64,000 nucleotides of DNA from Actinomycetota bacterium (GCA_009698615.1 WLPU01000006.1:19958-83957), one strand, 5' to 3'; positions 18,150 through 27,921 are shown, numbered from the stretch's first letter. Notes: generated from the sequence alone by a model not told the origin. Numbers and translations: made by a program.

Positions 18150-18983
18150 ATGGCCACCGAAAAATGGAAGATCTGGACCGCCAGAGATGCACGCCAATCC
18201 ATCGTCATGCCCTCCGTTGATGACGATAAATACTCACGTGGAGTTCTAGGAATAATAGCGGGATCAGAAAAATATCCAGGAGCAGCCGTCCTCACATGCC
18301 AAGCAGCGATGCGCACTGGGATTGGCATGGTGCGCTATTGCGGTCCAAGTAGTGTGAAAGATCTTGTCCTTGCCTCGCGCCCAGAAGTTGTTACTGCGCA
18401 AGGCCAGGTCAATGCATGGCTTTTGGGATCAGGTATTGATAGCAATGATCTTGGATATTTTCGATCTCGCAAATTACGTAGTGCCATCGGAGAAGGCTTG
18501 CCAGTCATACTCGATGCGGGTGCAATCATTCGCGCTAGGAAAATCAATGGCCCTACGCTCATCACTCCTCATTACCGCGAATTACAACGATTGCTCTCTG
18601 AGCGTGGAATCAGCGTCACTGCAAGCGCAATCGAAGGCGCTCCAAAGAAATGGGCTTCCTATGCTGCTGAGGAGTTCGGTGTTACAGTCCTATTGAAAGG
18701 CAACGTCAGTGTTGTCTCATCTAAAGAGCGCCAGATTCAACTTCCTGCTTCAACTTCGTGGTTAGCAACAGCAGGAACCGGAGATGTTCTATCTGGAATC
18801 ATCGGAGCACTTGTCGCAACACAAACTGTTGAGATAGAAAAGAATTCAGAAAAATTAGTGGCTATTGCAGCTACAGGTGCGTACATACATTCGCGAGCAG
18901 CAGCTATCGCAACTAAGTCAGGACCAATTGTCGCAATGGATGTTGTGCGTTTTATTTCGAAAGCAATTTCAGAAATTTTGTAA
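18150..18983 (+). CDS. nnrD: ADP-dependent NAD(P)H-hydrate dehydratase
   Basis: A 277-residue carbohydrate-kinase-like repair enzyme that dehydrates S-NAD(P)HX using ADP. Signatures are GSEKYPGAAVLTCQAAMRTGIGM, LDAGA, TPHYRELQRL and the phosphate-binding AGTGDVLSGI (residues 208-217). The NnrE epimerase half found in fused versions is absent, as in many actinobacteria. Start at ATG 18150; it is divergent from the FAH gene by 57 bases. Confidence 0.9.
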   Translation: MATEKWKIWTARDARQSIVMPSVDDDKYSRGVLGIIAGSEKYPGAAVLTCQAAMRTGIGMVRYCGPSSVKDLVLASRPEVVTAQGQVNAWLLGSGIDSNDLGYFRSRKLRSAIGEGLPVILDAGAIIRARKINGPTLITPHYRELQRLLSERGISVTASAIEGAPKKWASYAAEEFGVTVLLKGNVSVVSSKERQIQLPASTSWLATAGTGDVLSGIIGALVATQTVEIEKNSEKLVAIAATGAYIHSRAAAIATKSGPIVAMDVVRFISKAISEIL

Positions 18984-19021
18984 GCTCTAAATTTAAATAT
19001 GGGGTATCCCTAGGTTATTCA

Positions 19022-19043
19022 TTAGTTCTATTCTATACTAATT
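19022..19043 (+). promoter_or_regulatory. Putative promoter of the orphan response regulator
   Basis: A TATACT hexamer at 19034-19039 lies 11 bases before the ATG at 19051, in an AT-rich stretch. Spacing implies a very short or absent 5' leader. The -35 region is not recognisable. Confidence 0.4.
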
Positions 19044-19050
19044 CTCTATC

Positions 19051-19731
19051 ATGTGGAATGTGCCTAACTCAAGAGTTCTGCTCATCAACGATGACGCATT
19101 TGAACTTGCAACCCTGGCTTCTGCAATGCGATTGCACGGTGTCAACGTAGTTGGTGAAGCAAATAACTATTTGCTCGCCGAAAATTTATTCAAAACTCTT
19201 AAGCCCGATGTCGTGGTCATTGATGTTCAATTTAATACTCATGGCGGAGTTCCATTCGCGATCAAGCTTCGCAAAGTTAACCCACTCGTCGGATTAGTTT
19301 TGACTACCGCGTGCCCAGACCTTCGCCTCCTTGGCCTCGAAGAAAAAGACATTCCGATGGGAACCCAGATTGTGCTCAAGCGCTCAGTAGGAGACATTGA
19401 CATCATTCGCGATGCCATTCCAGATTCGATTAAGGCAATCAAGGCAAAAGAGAAAATGGCTTGGATGAACGAGCACTCGTCGTTGCACGAGAATTCTTTT
19501 ATCTCTATTTTGCATGACCTGACTGATATTCAAATCGAAACTCTCAGACTTTTATCTTTAGGCCTGAGCAATGGTGAAATTGGTCGGACGCGATTTGTCA
19601 GTGAAAAATCTGTAGAGCAGATCGTGGCCCGAATTGCTCAACATCTGGGAATTACTCCCGACCGCAAACATAACTTGCGCGTTTTAATCGCTGGGCAATA
19701 CTTTAAATGGATAGGCGCGCCCCGTCACTAG
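19051..19731 (+). CDS. Orphan response regulator, receiver + LuxR-type HTH
   Basis: A 226-residue NarL/LuxR-type response regulator. The receiver domain (residues ~7-130) has the acidic pair NDD, the phosphoacceptor Asp in VVVIDVQF, the Thr in LVLTTA and the Lys in VLKRS, so it should be phosphorylatable. The C-terminal LuxR HTH is LTDIQIETLRLLSLGLSNGEIG. No kinase is adjacent. It has the same layout as the regulator at 54405-55052. Targets are unknown. Confidence 0.88.
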   Translation: MWNVPNSRVLLINDDAFELATLASAMRLHGVNVVGEANNYLLAENLFKTLKPDVVVIDVQFNTHGGVPFAIKLRKVNPLVGLVLTTACPDLRLLGLEEKDIPMGTQIVLKRSVGDIDIIRDAIPDSIKAIKAKEKMAWMNEHSSLHENSFISILHDLTDIQIETLRLLSLGLSNGEIGRTRFVSEKSVEQIVARIAQHLGITPDRKHNLRVLIAGQYFKWIGAPRH

Positions 19732-19776
19732 CTCTTAGCAACTTCTTTCTCAATCTCATCAGGTATCTTCACCACC

Positions 19777-20037
19777 ATGGATATTGTGGCCATTCGCAGT
19801 CAATGGGTTTCTATTCTTGATCGACTCGAGCGGAAAGATCACATTGCTTGGCTGGCATTTTTTGATGCCCGGCTTGTCAGCATCGATCGAAATACGCTCT
19901 CCTTGGATTATTCTGATTCACAAAAGTTTGCGACGAGCCATCAATTCACTGCCTCTCGACAAAAGCACACTGCGCTCCTTGAGGAAGCAATCTTCGAAGT
20001 ACTGGGGACCAAACTAACGATTGCGCAAGATTCATGA
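19777..20037 (+). CDS. Small protein resembling the DnaX (tau) C-terminal domain
   Basis: An 86-residue acidic protein. The pattern W-x-x-IL at residues 10-14, LAFFDARLVSIDRNTLSLDY in the middle and EAIFEVLG-TKLTIA at the end follows the alpha-beta-beta-alpha layout seen at the C-terminus of actinobacterial DNA polymerase III gamma/tau. It is not attached to an ATPase here and its last four bases overlap the start of the muramidase gene. The resemblance is pattern-based only; function unknown. Confidence 0.6.
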   Translation: MDIVAIRSQWVSILDRLERKDHIAWLAFFDARLVSIDRNTLSLDYSDSQKFATSHQFTASRQKHTALLEEAIFEVLGTKLTIAQDS

Positions 20038-21662
20038 AAAGAATTCTCCTTCTAATTTCTATTGCATCCCTCGCGCTGACCTGCGTAGATTTTCTCCCTG
20101 CGCAAGCTGCAGCCACATCTATCACGCTCTCTGTCAAACAAACACCGAGCACCGGCGAACCAATAGTTTCTCTCTATGGGCAAATTAAGCCTGCCAAAGG
20201 CCTGGTAAAAATATCGATACAGGTGGAGTTGGACGGCAAGTGGCAGAACACTTCATTGACTGCAAAAACTGCCTCCAGCGGAACTTGGCGGATAGAAAGT
20301 ATCGCCACTGCCCTAGATTCAACTGTGAAGTACCGCGCGAGAATGCGCAATGGAAGCGCAACCATCTATTCAACGCCAAGCACCATTACTGTGCAGCAAT
20401 CTCCGGAAATTAGCAGCGCTGATCCCGCGACGCTCATCGAGCTCTCTGGGCCTGGCGGTCGAATACATGGAGTAGATATCAGTCGTTGGCAACATCCCAA
20501 CGGTGCGGCAATAGATTTCACAAAGATGTACTCCGCGGGAGTGCGCTTTGTAATGATCAAAGCATCCGATACGAGAGATCTCTCAGATGCACAGGCACTT
20601 ACCTACGTGATTGCAGATCACAATGCTGCGCAAGCTGCTGGTATTTACACTGGGTTTTATCATTACGCCACTTTGCCAGATTCCACTGATGCCGCCGTGA
20701 TAGTGAAAGATGCACAGGCACAGGCGCAAAAAGTAATTTGGAGATTAGCTAGCTTGGGCGGATATACCAATCGGGACCTCTCCTACGCCCTGGACCTAGA
20801 GAATAATTGTGTTCGACCCTCTTCAAATGGTGGCTGTAGTAAGAGCGCTTCACGTAATGCGGTCACCTTATGGGCAACGACTTGGCTTGCAGCAGTTGCA
20901 GAAAAAACGGGACGACTCCCAATCTTGTATTCGTATCCCAGATTTCTTGAAAGCTCGATGATTCGAAGTGCAGAACTCTTAAAGTATCCACTGTGGCTCG
21001 CTCACTACGCCATCAACCCCGCTGACCCGTTGGCTCAACCTGGTCAGAAAAATGGTGGTTGCTTTGTACATTCATGGACAACTGCCAATTGTTCTTCCCT
21101 GTGGATGATGTGGCAATACTCATCGTGCGGCATCGCTAAAAAGTATGGCGTGCCAGGTTCTCGACTCGATCTCAATGTTTTCCGAGGCACACCAAACATG
21201 TTCCTCGATTTAGTTAAGGGCACTTGGACTCCTGAGATTGCCGATCAGATGCCCACGCAAGAAGCAAGTGCAATCGTAATTAATTCAATGGTGGCAACGA
21301 CAACGCTGAAGCCTGTCATTTTTAATGTGAGCGTTACTCGCCCTACCGGTAATCCGGTTGTAACTGGCACAGTGAAATATGTTGCAGACAAAGAATCACA
21401 ACTGCCATTAACTCCAGTGCAAACTGCAGTACGTGCATCTAGCGGCAATTGGGTGCTCACAGTTCGCGGGATTCCTGCCGGCAGTTGGCCTGGCAAAGTT
21501 AACTTCATCGATATTTCCGGAACTCACGCGCCAACCTCAATTCCAGTGGTTATAACAGTAACTCAAGGAGCAACACCAACACCTACCGCTACTCCAACTT
21601 CCAAACCTTCGGTAACTCCAGCGCCAGCGGTGGATACTTGTAAAAATCAAATAATCAACTAA
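20034..21662 (+). CDS. Secreted GH25 muramidase
   Basis: A 542-residue exported protein. Residues 1-26 form a signal peptide ending in AQA. A beta-rich domain (30-125) precedes a glycoside hydrolase 25 domain (~145-370) with GVDISRWQ (Asp148) and YALDLEN (Asp254, Glu256), the acid residues used to cleave the MurNAc-GlcNAc bond. A second beta-domain (~415-515) and a Thr/Pro-rich tail follow. A role in cell-wall remodelling or attack on other bacteria is likely. Confidence 0.88.
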   Translation: MKRILLLISIASLALTCVDFLPAQAAATSITLSVKQTPSTGEPIVSLYGQIKPAKGLVKISIQVELDGKWQNTSLTAKTASSGTWRIESIATALDSTVKYRARMRNGSATIYSTPSTITVQQSPEISSADPATLIELSGPGGRIHGVDISRWQHPNGAAIDFTKMYSAGVRFVMIKASDTRDLSDAQALTYVIADHNAAQAAGIYTGFYHYATLPDSTDAAVIVKDAQAQAQKVIWRLASLGGYTNRDLSYALDLENNCVRPSSNGGCSKSASRNAVTLWATTWLAAVAEKTGRLPILYSYPRFLESSMIRSAELLKYPLWLAHYAINPADPLAQPGQKNGGCFVHSWTTANCSSLWMMWQYSSCGIAKKYGVPGSRLDLNVFRGTPNMFLDLVKGTWTPEIADQMPTQEASAIVINSMVATTTLKPVIFNVSVTRPTGNPVVTGTVKYVADKESQLPLTPVQTAVRASSGNWVLTVRGIPAGSWPGKVNFIDISGTHAPTSIPVVITVTQGATPTPTATPTSKPSVTPAPAVDTCKNQIIN

Positions 21663-21706
21663 CGCCGAGACTTCTCCTCACGCGCAACCAGCTATTACTC
21701 CGCTAC

Positions 21707-21735
21707 TACAATGGTGTTGGGGGAAGGAGTTAACC
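21707..21735 (+). promoter_or_regulatory. Putative -10 box and strong RBS of glpK
   Basis: TACAAT at 21707-21712 is a good -10 hexamer, and GGAAGGAG about 6 bases before the GTG at 21736 is a strong Shine-Dalgarno sequence, which supports the GTG start. Confidence 0.5.
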
Positions 21736-23220
21736 GTGTCATACATAGGGGCTCTAGACCAAGGTACAAGTAGTACTCGCTTTATGATTTTTGATCACTC
21801 TGGAAACCTGGTTGGGCAACATCAACGTGAACACCGCCAAATCCTTCCCTCTCCTGGTTGGGTCGAGCATGATCCTCAAGAGATTTGGGAGCGAACGCAA
21901 GAAGTAATTACCCAAGCACTTGAAGACGCGGGTATTTCGGGGTCAGATCTTTTAGCAATCGGAATCACAAACCAAAGGGAAACAGTTGTCGCTTGGGATA
22001 TCAGCACTGGTAAGCCCCTGGCTAATGCAATCGTATGGCAAGATGTCAGAACGGCTGGATACCTATCCAGCCTTTCACCGGATTCAGTCAAGATTGTTGA
22101 AGATCACACGGGTCTTCGTGTTGCTCCCTACTTCTCGGCCAGCAAGATGAACTGGCTAATAAAAAATAGCACTGACGTTCAGAAGGCAATAGCCGCTGGC
22201 AGCGCCCGTTTTGGAACCATTGATTCGTGGCTGTTGTGGAATCTCACTGGCAAGCACTTCACTGACGTGTCTAATGCGAGCAGAACGCTTTTGATGAATC
22301 TGGAGACTCTTGAGTGGGATGAAGAACTCCTCACACTCTTTGAGATTCCACGATTCATGCTTCCAGAGATTCGATCATCATCGGAAGTTTATGCAACCAC
22401 TTTCTTGCATGGTCCATTTTTAGGCGCTGTTCGCGTTTGCGCACTGTTAGGAGATCAGCAAGCTGCGATGGTGGGGCAAACTTGCTTTGAGCGAGGTGAA
22501 TTTAAAACCACCTACGGAACTGGCAACTTTGCATTACTTAATACCGGAAACGACATTGTGCGATCCCGAACTGGCTTGCTTACAACCGTCTTATATAAAT
22601 TTGGAGACCAGCCCGTGAAATACGCACTCGAAGGTTCTGTAGCTGTAACGGGTTCTGCGATCCAATGGCTCCGTGACCAATTGGGCATCATCTCCGCAGC
22701 TAGCGAAATTGAAGCACTGGCATCGAACGTGAGTGATACTGGCGGAGTTTATTTCGTTCCAGCATTTTCTGGCTTATTTGCGCCTCACTGGAGGAGTGAT
22801 GCACGCGGGGCGATCGTCGGTCTTACCCGTGCAACTACCAAGGCACATCTTGCACGTGCAGCACTTGAGGCGATTTGTTATCAAACCAAGGAAATCATCG
22901 ATGCGATGTTAGGTGAAAGTTTGATCTCACCGAAAGAAATGCGAGTCGATGGAGCAATTACTGGCAACGAACTCTGCATGCAAATTCAATCTGACATTAT
23001 GGGAATAACAATTACTCGTCCACACTTCGTTGAAACTACCGCCCTAGGTGCTGCCTACGCGGCTGGATTAGCAGTCGGATTTTGGTCATCTACTGATGAA
23101 CTACGAAAAATGTGGCAGGTCTCTCGCCAATGGACGCCAGCAACATCTGCGCAATCGCGTGAACTCGGCTTTTCGCAATGGAGGAAAGCAGTAGATCGCA
23201 CACTCGGCTGGGTAGAGTAA
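21736..23220 (+). CDS. glpK: Glycerol kinase
   Basis: A 494-residue FGGY-family kinase phosphorylating glycerol to glycerol 3-phosphate. The N-terminal GALDQGTSSTRFMIFD phosphate loop, PGWVEHDP, ITNQRET and the C-terminal ETTALGAAYAAGLAVGFW are diagnostic. It starts at GTG 21736 behind a strong ribosome-binding site. No glycerol facilitator gene is adjacent. The galactose operon follows 7 bases later on the same strand. Confidence 0.95.
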   Translation: MSYIGALDQGTSSTRFMIFDHSGNLVGQHQREHRQILPSPGWVEHDPQEIWERTQEVITQALEDAGISGSDLLAIGITNQRETVVAWDISTGKPLANAIVWQDVRTAGYLSSLSPDSVKIVEDHTGLRVAPYFSASKMNWLIKNSTDVQKAIAAGSARFGTIDSWLLWNLTGKHFTDVSNASRTLLMNLETLEWDEELLTLFEIPRFMLPEIRSSSEVYATTFLHGPFLGAVRVCALLGDQQAAMVGQTCFERGEFKTTYGTGNFALLNTGNDIVRSRTGLLTTVLYKFGDQPVKYALEGSVAVTGSAIQWLRDQLGIISAASEIEALASNVSDTGGVYFVPAFSGLFAPHWRSDARGAIVGLTRATTKAHLARAALEAICYQTKEIIDAMLGESLISPKEMRVDGAITGNELCMQIQSDIMGITITRPHFVETTALGAAYAAGLAVGFWSSTDELRKMWQVSRQWTPATSAQSRELGFSQWRKAVDRTLGWVE

Positions 23221-23227
23221 GCACACT

Positions 23228-24355
23228 ATGTCGCATGGACCTGCAAGAAAGACTCTTCAAGCTGGAGTTACTCGAAACGATCGTCTCATGTCAGATGGTC
23301 GGACGATTCGCTACTACGACACAGAAGTTATTCCTCGTACTGCACAAGATCAGCGACCACAGGAAGATCAGCCGGAGATCGGTGAGCTCCGTCTAGATTC
23401 ATTGCTCAATGAATGGGTTGCTATGGCCCCTCACCGCCAATCTCGAATCTTCTTGCCGCCCAAGGAATTATGTCCATTGTGTCCCACGGTAGGAGATTTA
23501 CTTACCGAAGTTCCTGAGAGGACATATAACGTTGTAGTTTTCGATAACCGCTCCCCTTCGTTGCGACCGCCTGATCAAGACTGGGTTTTGCCCAAACTCC
23601 TAGGTCCTTCAACAGCAACCGCCACCGCAGCTGGAAAATGTGAAGTCGTGTGCTTCACGCAAGAACATGGTAAATCTTTTGCAGATCTCTCCCCTGCACA
23701 AGTACGCACTGTTTTGGAAGCTTGGCGCGATCGAACGAGTGAATTGTCACAATTGCCATACATCGAACATATTTTTCCCTTTGAAAATCGCGGTGAAGAA
23801 ATTGGTGTCACCCTGGCTCATCCCCATGGACAAATTTATGCCTATTCGTTTCTACCTCCTCGCGTTGCACGAATGCTGGAAGCTGCACGCAACCATAAAG
23901 AGTTAACTGGTCGAGTACTTTATGATGATGTTGTCGCCCGTGAGATCAACGAAAAAGTTCGCATAGTTGCCCAAAATCAACATTGGATTGCATTTGTGCC
24001 ATTTGCCTCTCGCTACCCCTTCGAGATCCATGTGGCACCGCGTACAGCAGTTGCCGATCTCAGCGAGCTTTCCTTAGAAGCATGCGATGCGTTTCCAGAA
24101 ATTGCTCTAGAAGTCCTCAAACGTTTGGATGGCGTTTTCGCTATTCCTATGGCGTATATCGCTGCATGGCACCAAGCACCTATTCGTGAAGATCGTGATC
24201 TGCTGCGACTTCATTGGCAAATTACCAGTGTCCGACGTGCCCCTGGAAAATTGAAATACCTTGCCGGTTCTGAATCTGCAATGGGTGCATTCATCATGGA
24301 CATGTATCCCGAGCAATCTGCCCAGCAGCTTCGAAACGTAGTCCTAGGAAAATAA
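23228..24355 (+). CDS. galT: Galactose-1-phosphate uridylyltransferase
   Basis: About 375 residues. The active-site motif HPHGQ (His198-Gln202) carries the uridylylated His200; Cys82 and Cys85 match a zinc pair, and later HWIAFVPFASRYPFEIHVAP is typical. It exchanges UMP between UDP-glucose and galactose 1-phosphate (Leloir pathway). The first ~20 residues look unconserved, so ATG 23288 (MSDGRTIRYYD) may be the true start. Its stop overlaps the galE ATG by one base. Confidence 0.93.
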   Translation: MSHGPARKTLQAGVTRNDRLMSDGRTIRYYDTEVIPRTAQDQRPQEDQPEIGELRLDSLLNEWVAMAPHRQSRIFLPPKELCPLCPTVGDLLTEVPERTYNVVVFDNRSPSLRPPDQDWVLPKLLGPSTATATAAGKCEVVCFTQEHGKSFADLSPAQVRTVLEAWRDRTSELSQLPYIEHIFPFENRGEEIGVTLAHPHGQIYAYSFLPPRVARMLEAARNHKELTGRVLYDDVVAREINEKVRIVAQNQHWIAFVPFASRYPFEIHVAPRTAVADLSELSLEACDAFPEIALEVLKRLDGVFAIPMAYIAAWHQAPIREDRDLLRLHWQITSVRRAPGKLKYLAGSESAMGAFIMDMYPEQSAQQLRNVVLGK

Positions 24356-25314
24356 TGCGAATTCTTGTAACAGGTGGCGCAGGCTACATCGGCGCGACTG
24401 CAGTAGACATACTTCTCACCCAAGGATTCGACGTTACCGTCTTAGATGACTGCAGTACAGGGCATGCTGATTCAGTTCCATCGCAAGCACGATTTATCGA
24501 AGGTTCGCTCCTAGATGCTCACACTGTGCGTGAGGCGCTGACCGGAGCATCGGCAGTTTTGCATTTTGCCGGAAAGTCGTTGGTAGGCGAATCAGTAGTC
24601 AAGCCAGATCTTTACCATGAAGTAAACGTCCATGGCACACGAATTTTGTTAGAGGAGATGCGCACTGCCGCAATTCAAAGGATTGTTTTTTCATCCTCGG
24701 CTGCCACCTATGGTGAGCCAGTCACAACTCCCATTCTTGAAAGCGCTGCGACTTCGCCTACTAATCCCTACGGTGAGACAAAACTCGCAGTCGATAACAT
24801 TCTTACCCAAGAGGGGCAATTGCATGGACTTGGTGCGATTAGCTTGAGATATTTCAACGTTGCGGGTGCCCATAAATCGCAACGAGGCTGGTTACCCGAA
24901 CGGCACGATACCGAGACGCATCTCATCCCCAACGTTCTACGCAGTACCCCTGATAAGCCAGTAAAGATTTTTGGGACAGATTGGTCCACTGTAGATGGGA
25001 CCTGCATTCGCGATTATGTCCATGTGGTGGATTTGATTGATGCCCACATCAGCGCACTGCAAAAGATTCAGTTGGGTAGTCACGAAGTAATAAACCTCGG
25101 AAGTGGACGCGGATATTCAGTCAGAGAAGTCTTATCAGCTGCAAGCTCGGCCTTGGGTCATCAGATCCCTGCTCAGGATTCATCTCGTCGTAGTGGTGAT
25201 CCCGCGGTCCTTCTTGCAGATATTAAGAAGGCATCAACTTATTTAGGTTGGACGCCGACTCGGGATCTCTTGGCGATGGTGACTGACACAGCAGCAAGTT
25301 TTCAGCTCTCATGA
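24355..25314 (+). CDS. galE: UDP-glucose 4-epimerase
   Basis: A 319-residue extended SDR with GGAGYIGA at the N-terminus, the catalytic SSSAATYG and NPYGETKLAVD (YxxxK), and SLRYFNVAGA. It interconverts UDP-galactose and UDP-glucose. It sits between galT and galK with overlaps of 1 and 4 bases, so the three are one translationally coupled operon. Confidence 0.93.
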   Translation: MRILVTGGAGYIGATAVDILLTQGFDVTVLDDCSTGHADSVPSQARFIEGSLLDAHTVREALTGASAVLHFAGKSLVGESVVKPDLYHEVNVHGTRILLEEMRTAAIQRIVFSSSAATYGEPVTTPILESAATSPTNPYGETKLAVDNILTQEGQLHGLGAISLRYFNVAGAHKSQRGWLPERHDTETHLIPNVLRSTPDKPVKIFGTDWSTVDGTCIRDYVHVVDLIDAHISALQKIQLGSHEVINLGSGRGYSVREVLSAASSALGHQIPAQDSSRRSGDPAVLLADIKKASTYLGWTPTRDLLAMVTDTAASFQLS

Positions 25315-26444
25315 CAATCAGCGCCAAATTCCACGAACTTTTTGGCGCTGCACCTGAAGTCATCGCAGCAGCACCGGGTCGCGTCAACCTTATTGGCGAA
25401 CACGTAGATTTCAGTGATGGGTTTGTTTTGCCTTTTGCGATTGCAGATCGCACAACTGCAGCGATCAGCAAGCGCAGCGATCGCATTATTCGCGTTGCTT
25501 CAATTCAAAGGCGGTGCGAGATTTTCACAAGCACCTTGGATGAGTTTGCGCCAATGAAAAAAGGTAAGTGGGAGCGCTACCTCCTTGGTGTGCTCTGGGC
25601 GATGGAAATAACTCAAGGCGTTGATCTTCTTATAGACGGACATGTACCAGTGGGCGCAGGGCTTTCATCCTCTGCAGCGCTTGAATGCAGCATTGCTGTT
25701 GCAATTAATGACCTTTTTGATTGTGGGCACTCCATCGAGCAACTGGCACGCATTGCACAACGTGCAGAAAATGCTTACGTTGGAATGCCATGCGGAATCA
25801 TGGATCAATCAGTCTCACTGATGGCTCGTGAAGGTTCTGCGCTTCTCCTGGACTGTCGCGATTTATCTACTCGACACATCCCATTTGATGTAGCCAGCCA
25901 CGGCCTAGAACTTTTAATTATTGATACTCAAGTCCACCATGCCCTGGTAGATGGAGGCTATGCCGAACGGCGAGGCGATTGCGAGAAAGTCTCTGCAATT
26001 ATGGGCGTTAAAGCGCTGCGCGATCTCACCATGTCCGAACTCCAGTCACGCAAAAGTGAAATCACACCAACACAATTCCTGCGAGCTCGACATGGAGTCA
26101 GCGAAATGGAGAGAGTGCGTGCTGGCGTAGATGCGCTAGAGCGCAACGATTTCGATACATTCGGCGAGCTGATTAACCAAACTCATACATCTTTGCGCGA
26201 TGACTACACCGTTTCTTGTCCAGAGTTAGACCTTAGCGTTGAAACAGCGCAAAGCTTGGGCGCACTCGGTGCGCGAATGATTGGTGGTGGATTTGGGGGA
26301 AGCGCAATTGCCATAGTGAAAGCTGATCATTCAAAAACTATTTCCGAAGCTATCGCTCAAGGGTTTGCAAATAAGAACTATAAAAAGCCACGATTTTTTA
26401 CTTCCCTGCCCAGCACTGGGGCAAGAGTTATACGACAGGGATAA
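25311..26444 (+). CDS. galK: Galactokinase
   Basis: A 377-residue GHMP kinase. The galactokinase signature GRVNLIGEHVDFSDG, the ATP-binding VPVGAGLSSSAALE and the C-terminal GARMIGGGFGGSAIAI are intact. It phosphorylates galactose at C1. The start overlaps galE by 4 bases; the end overlaps the opposing ACT-domain gene by 17 bases. Confidence 0.95.
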   Translation: MTISAKFHELFGAAPEVIAAAPGRVNLIGEHVDFSDGFVLPFAIADRTTAAISKRSDRIIRVASIQRRCEIFTSTLDEFAPMKKGKWERYLLGVLWAMEITQGVDLLIDGHVPVGAGLSSSAALECSIAVAINDLFDCGHSIEQLARIAQRAENAYVGMPCGIMDQSVSLMAREGSALLLDCRDLSTRHIPFDVASHGLELLIIDTQVHHALVDGGYAERRGDCEKVSAIMGVKALRDLTMSELQSRKSEITPTQFLRARHGVSEMERVRAGVDALERNDFDTFGELINQTHTSLRDDYTVSCPELDLSVETAQSLGALGARMIGGGFGGSAIAIVKADHSKTISEAIAQGFANKNYKKPRFFTSLPSTGARVIRQG

Positions 26445-26667
26445 CTTTAAGAACCTCTACTCCACCAATATCCCCCAGAATTGTTAACAAGTCGGTAGGG
26501 TCATTTCCAGGAATGGCCACGGTCACATCATCAAAGCCGCGTCCATCTTCACTTTTCATTACAACTAACCCTCTAATATCGCCACCAGCAAATCCAATTG
26601 CCGAAGCGACCGCTCCGAGTGAGCCAGGTCGGTCAGGAAGTGAGATTTGCAATCTAAAAAGCGCCAT
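26428..26667 (-). CDS. Small stand-alone ACT-domain protein
   Basis: A 79-residue single ACT domain: FRLQISLPDRPGSLGAVASAIGFAGGDI, then a DDVTVAI strand. ACT domains bind amino acids or other small ligands, usually as dimers. No catalytic domain is attached. It lies tail-to-tail with galK. Its ligand is unknown. Confidence 0.85.
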   Translation of the reverse strand: MALFRLQISLPDRPGSLGAVASAIGFAGGDIRGLVVMKSEDGRGFDDVTVAIPGNDPTDLLTILGDIGGVEVLKVIPVV

Positions 26668-26700
26668 ACCTCACCTTACCCTGACCGCGTGAACTTTCCC

Positions 26701-27837
26701 TTAAGACGTAGGGGCTGAACCGAGAGTTACTTTGAATGATTTTGAAGTTCCAGATGGAAGATCAACGACAACCGTAACGATCGCACCTGGAACGTAGGAT
26801 CGAATTCGCACGATCGCCGAAATTTGATCTGGGATTTTAAATCCGTCTATGGAGCGGATGACAGATCCGGCTGGAATCCCAGCTTTATCTGCACCTTCAC
26901 CTGGGCTCAATCGTGCAATCATCGCACCGGTCCCGGTGTAAGCGGTATCGAAAAAGACACCAAGTACAGGTCTTGTCGATGTATGTGTTGGAGTATCGAT
27001 AATGTCAGTTGCAATTCTTTTGGCTTGATTTATAGGAATAGAAAATCCAAGTCCAATACTTCCGCTAGCGCCCCCCGAAGTCAGAGTTGCGATCGCGGAA
27101 TTGACTCCGATGATGCGACCTTGTGAATCAAGTAACGCTCCGCCGGAATTTCCTGGGTTAATTGCAGCATCAGTTTGAATTGCGTCAATGTAGGACTCCG
27201 AGCCTGCATTGCCAGTTGTGACGGGACGATTGAGCGCAGAAATAATTCCACTTGTAACAGTACTTGCCAGCCCAAGAGGTGAGCCAATTGCAACAACTGG
27301 ATCGCCAATGCTTATCTTTGATGAATCACCAAATGCGATGACCGGTAAGTTTCCTTTTTGTATTTGTACAACAGCCAAATCATAAACGGAATCGCGGCCA
27401 ACAATTGTGGCAGGTGTGGTCTCACCATTTGCAAACTCGACCGTAATTGTTCCGCTGGTTGCTACGGATTCAACTACGTGATTATTAGTCAAGATATAAC
27501 TTGAAGTCGCATTTGTGCGAATGATTGAACCAGATCCAGTTCCACTTCCGGTGGATGCAACTACATTAATAGAAACCACACTCGGAGTGACCGCCGCAGC
27601 GATGGATTTAACGCTCATAGTTCCGGAGCCAAGATCAATGAGGGTGCGCGTTTTGGCACACGTACCATCGGATGAGAGATACATCGCTTGAGTGCGATTA
27701 TCGACGCAGGCTTTAACCGCTCCAGTTGTCGGGGAGAGGGCGGTGGCAATACCGCCCACCACTGATGCTCCAAGAATAAAACCAACGGCAAGTTTTGCTG
27801 TTGTCGATCTCATTGTCATCGTCATTAATCTCAACAC
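26701..27837 (-). CDS. HtrA/DegP-type membrane-anchored serine protease with PDZ domain
   Basis: A 378-residue trypsin-like protease. An N-terminal signal anchor (~14-35) is followed by a short two-cysteine segment (ACVDNRTQAMYLSSDGTC). The catalytic triad is His120 (NNHVVES), Asp153 (YDLAVV) and Ser231 (NPGNSGGALL). A PDZ domain covers ~285-375. It degrades or refolds damaged exported proteins. Several Met codons at residues 1, 5, 7 and 9 make the exact start uncertain. Confidence 0.92.
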   Translation of the reverse strand: MLRLMTMTMRSTTAKLAVGFILGASVVGGIATALSPTTGAVKACVDNRTQAMYLSSDGTCAKTRTLIDLGSGTMSVKSIAAAVTPSVVSINVVASTGSGTGSGSIIRTNATSSYILTNNHVVESVATSGTITVEFANGETTPATIVGRDSVYDLAVVQIQKGNLPVIAFGDSSKISIGDPVVAIGSPLGLASTVTSGIISALNRPVTTGNAGSESYIDAIQTDAAINPGNSGGALLDSQGRIIGVNSAIATLTSGGASGSIGLGFSIPINQAKRIATDIIDTPTHTSTRPVLGVFFDTAYTGTGAMIARLSPGEGADKAGIPAGSVIRSIDGFKIPDQISAIVRIRSYVPGAIVTVVVDLPSGTSKSFKVTLGSAPTS

Positions 27838-27921
27838 CCTTCAAATAGAACACGTTAGAAGTGGAGCATCCATCTGTAATCTGAGCAACTCCTCAGAAAT
27901 TTCCTAAATTCGAGTGAAAAC

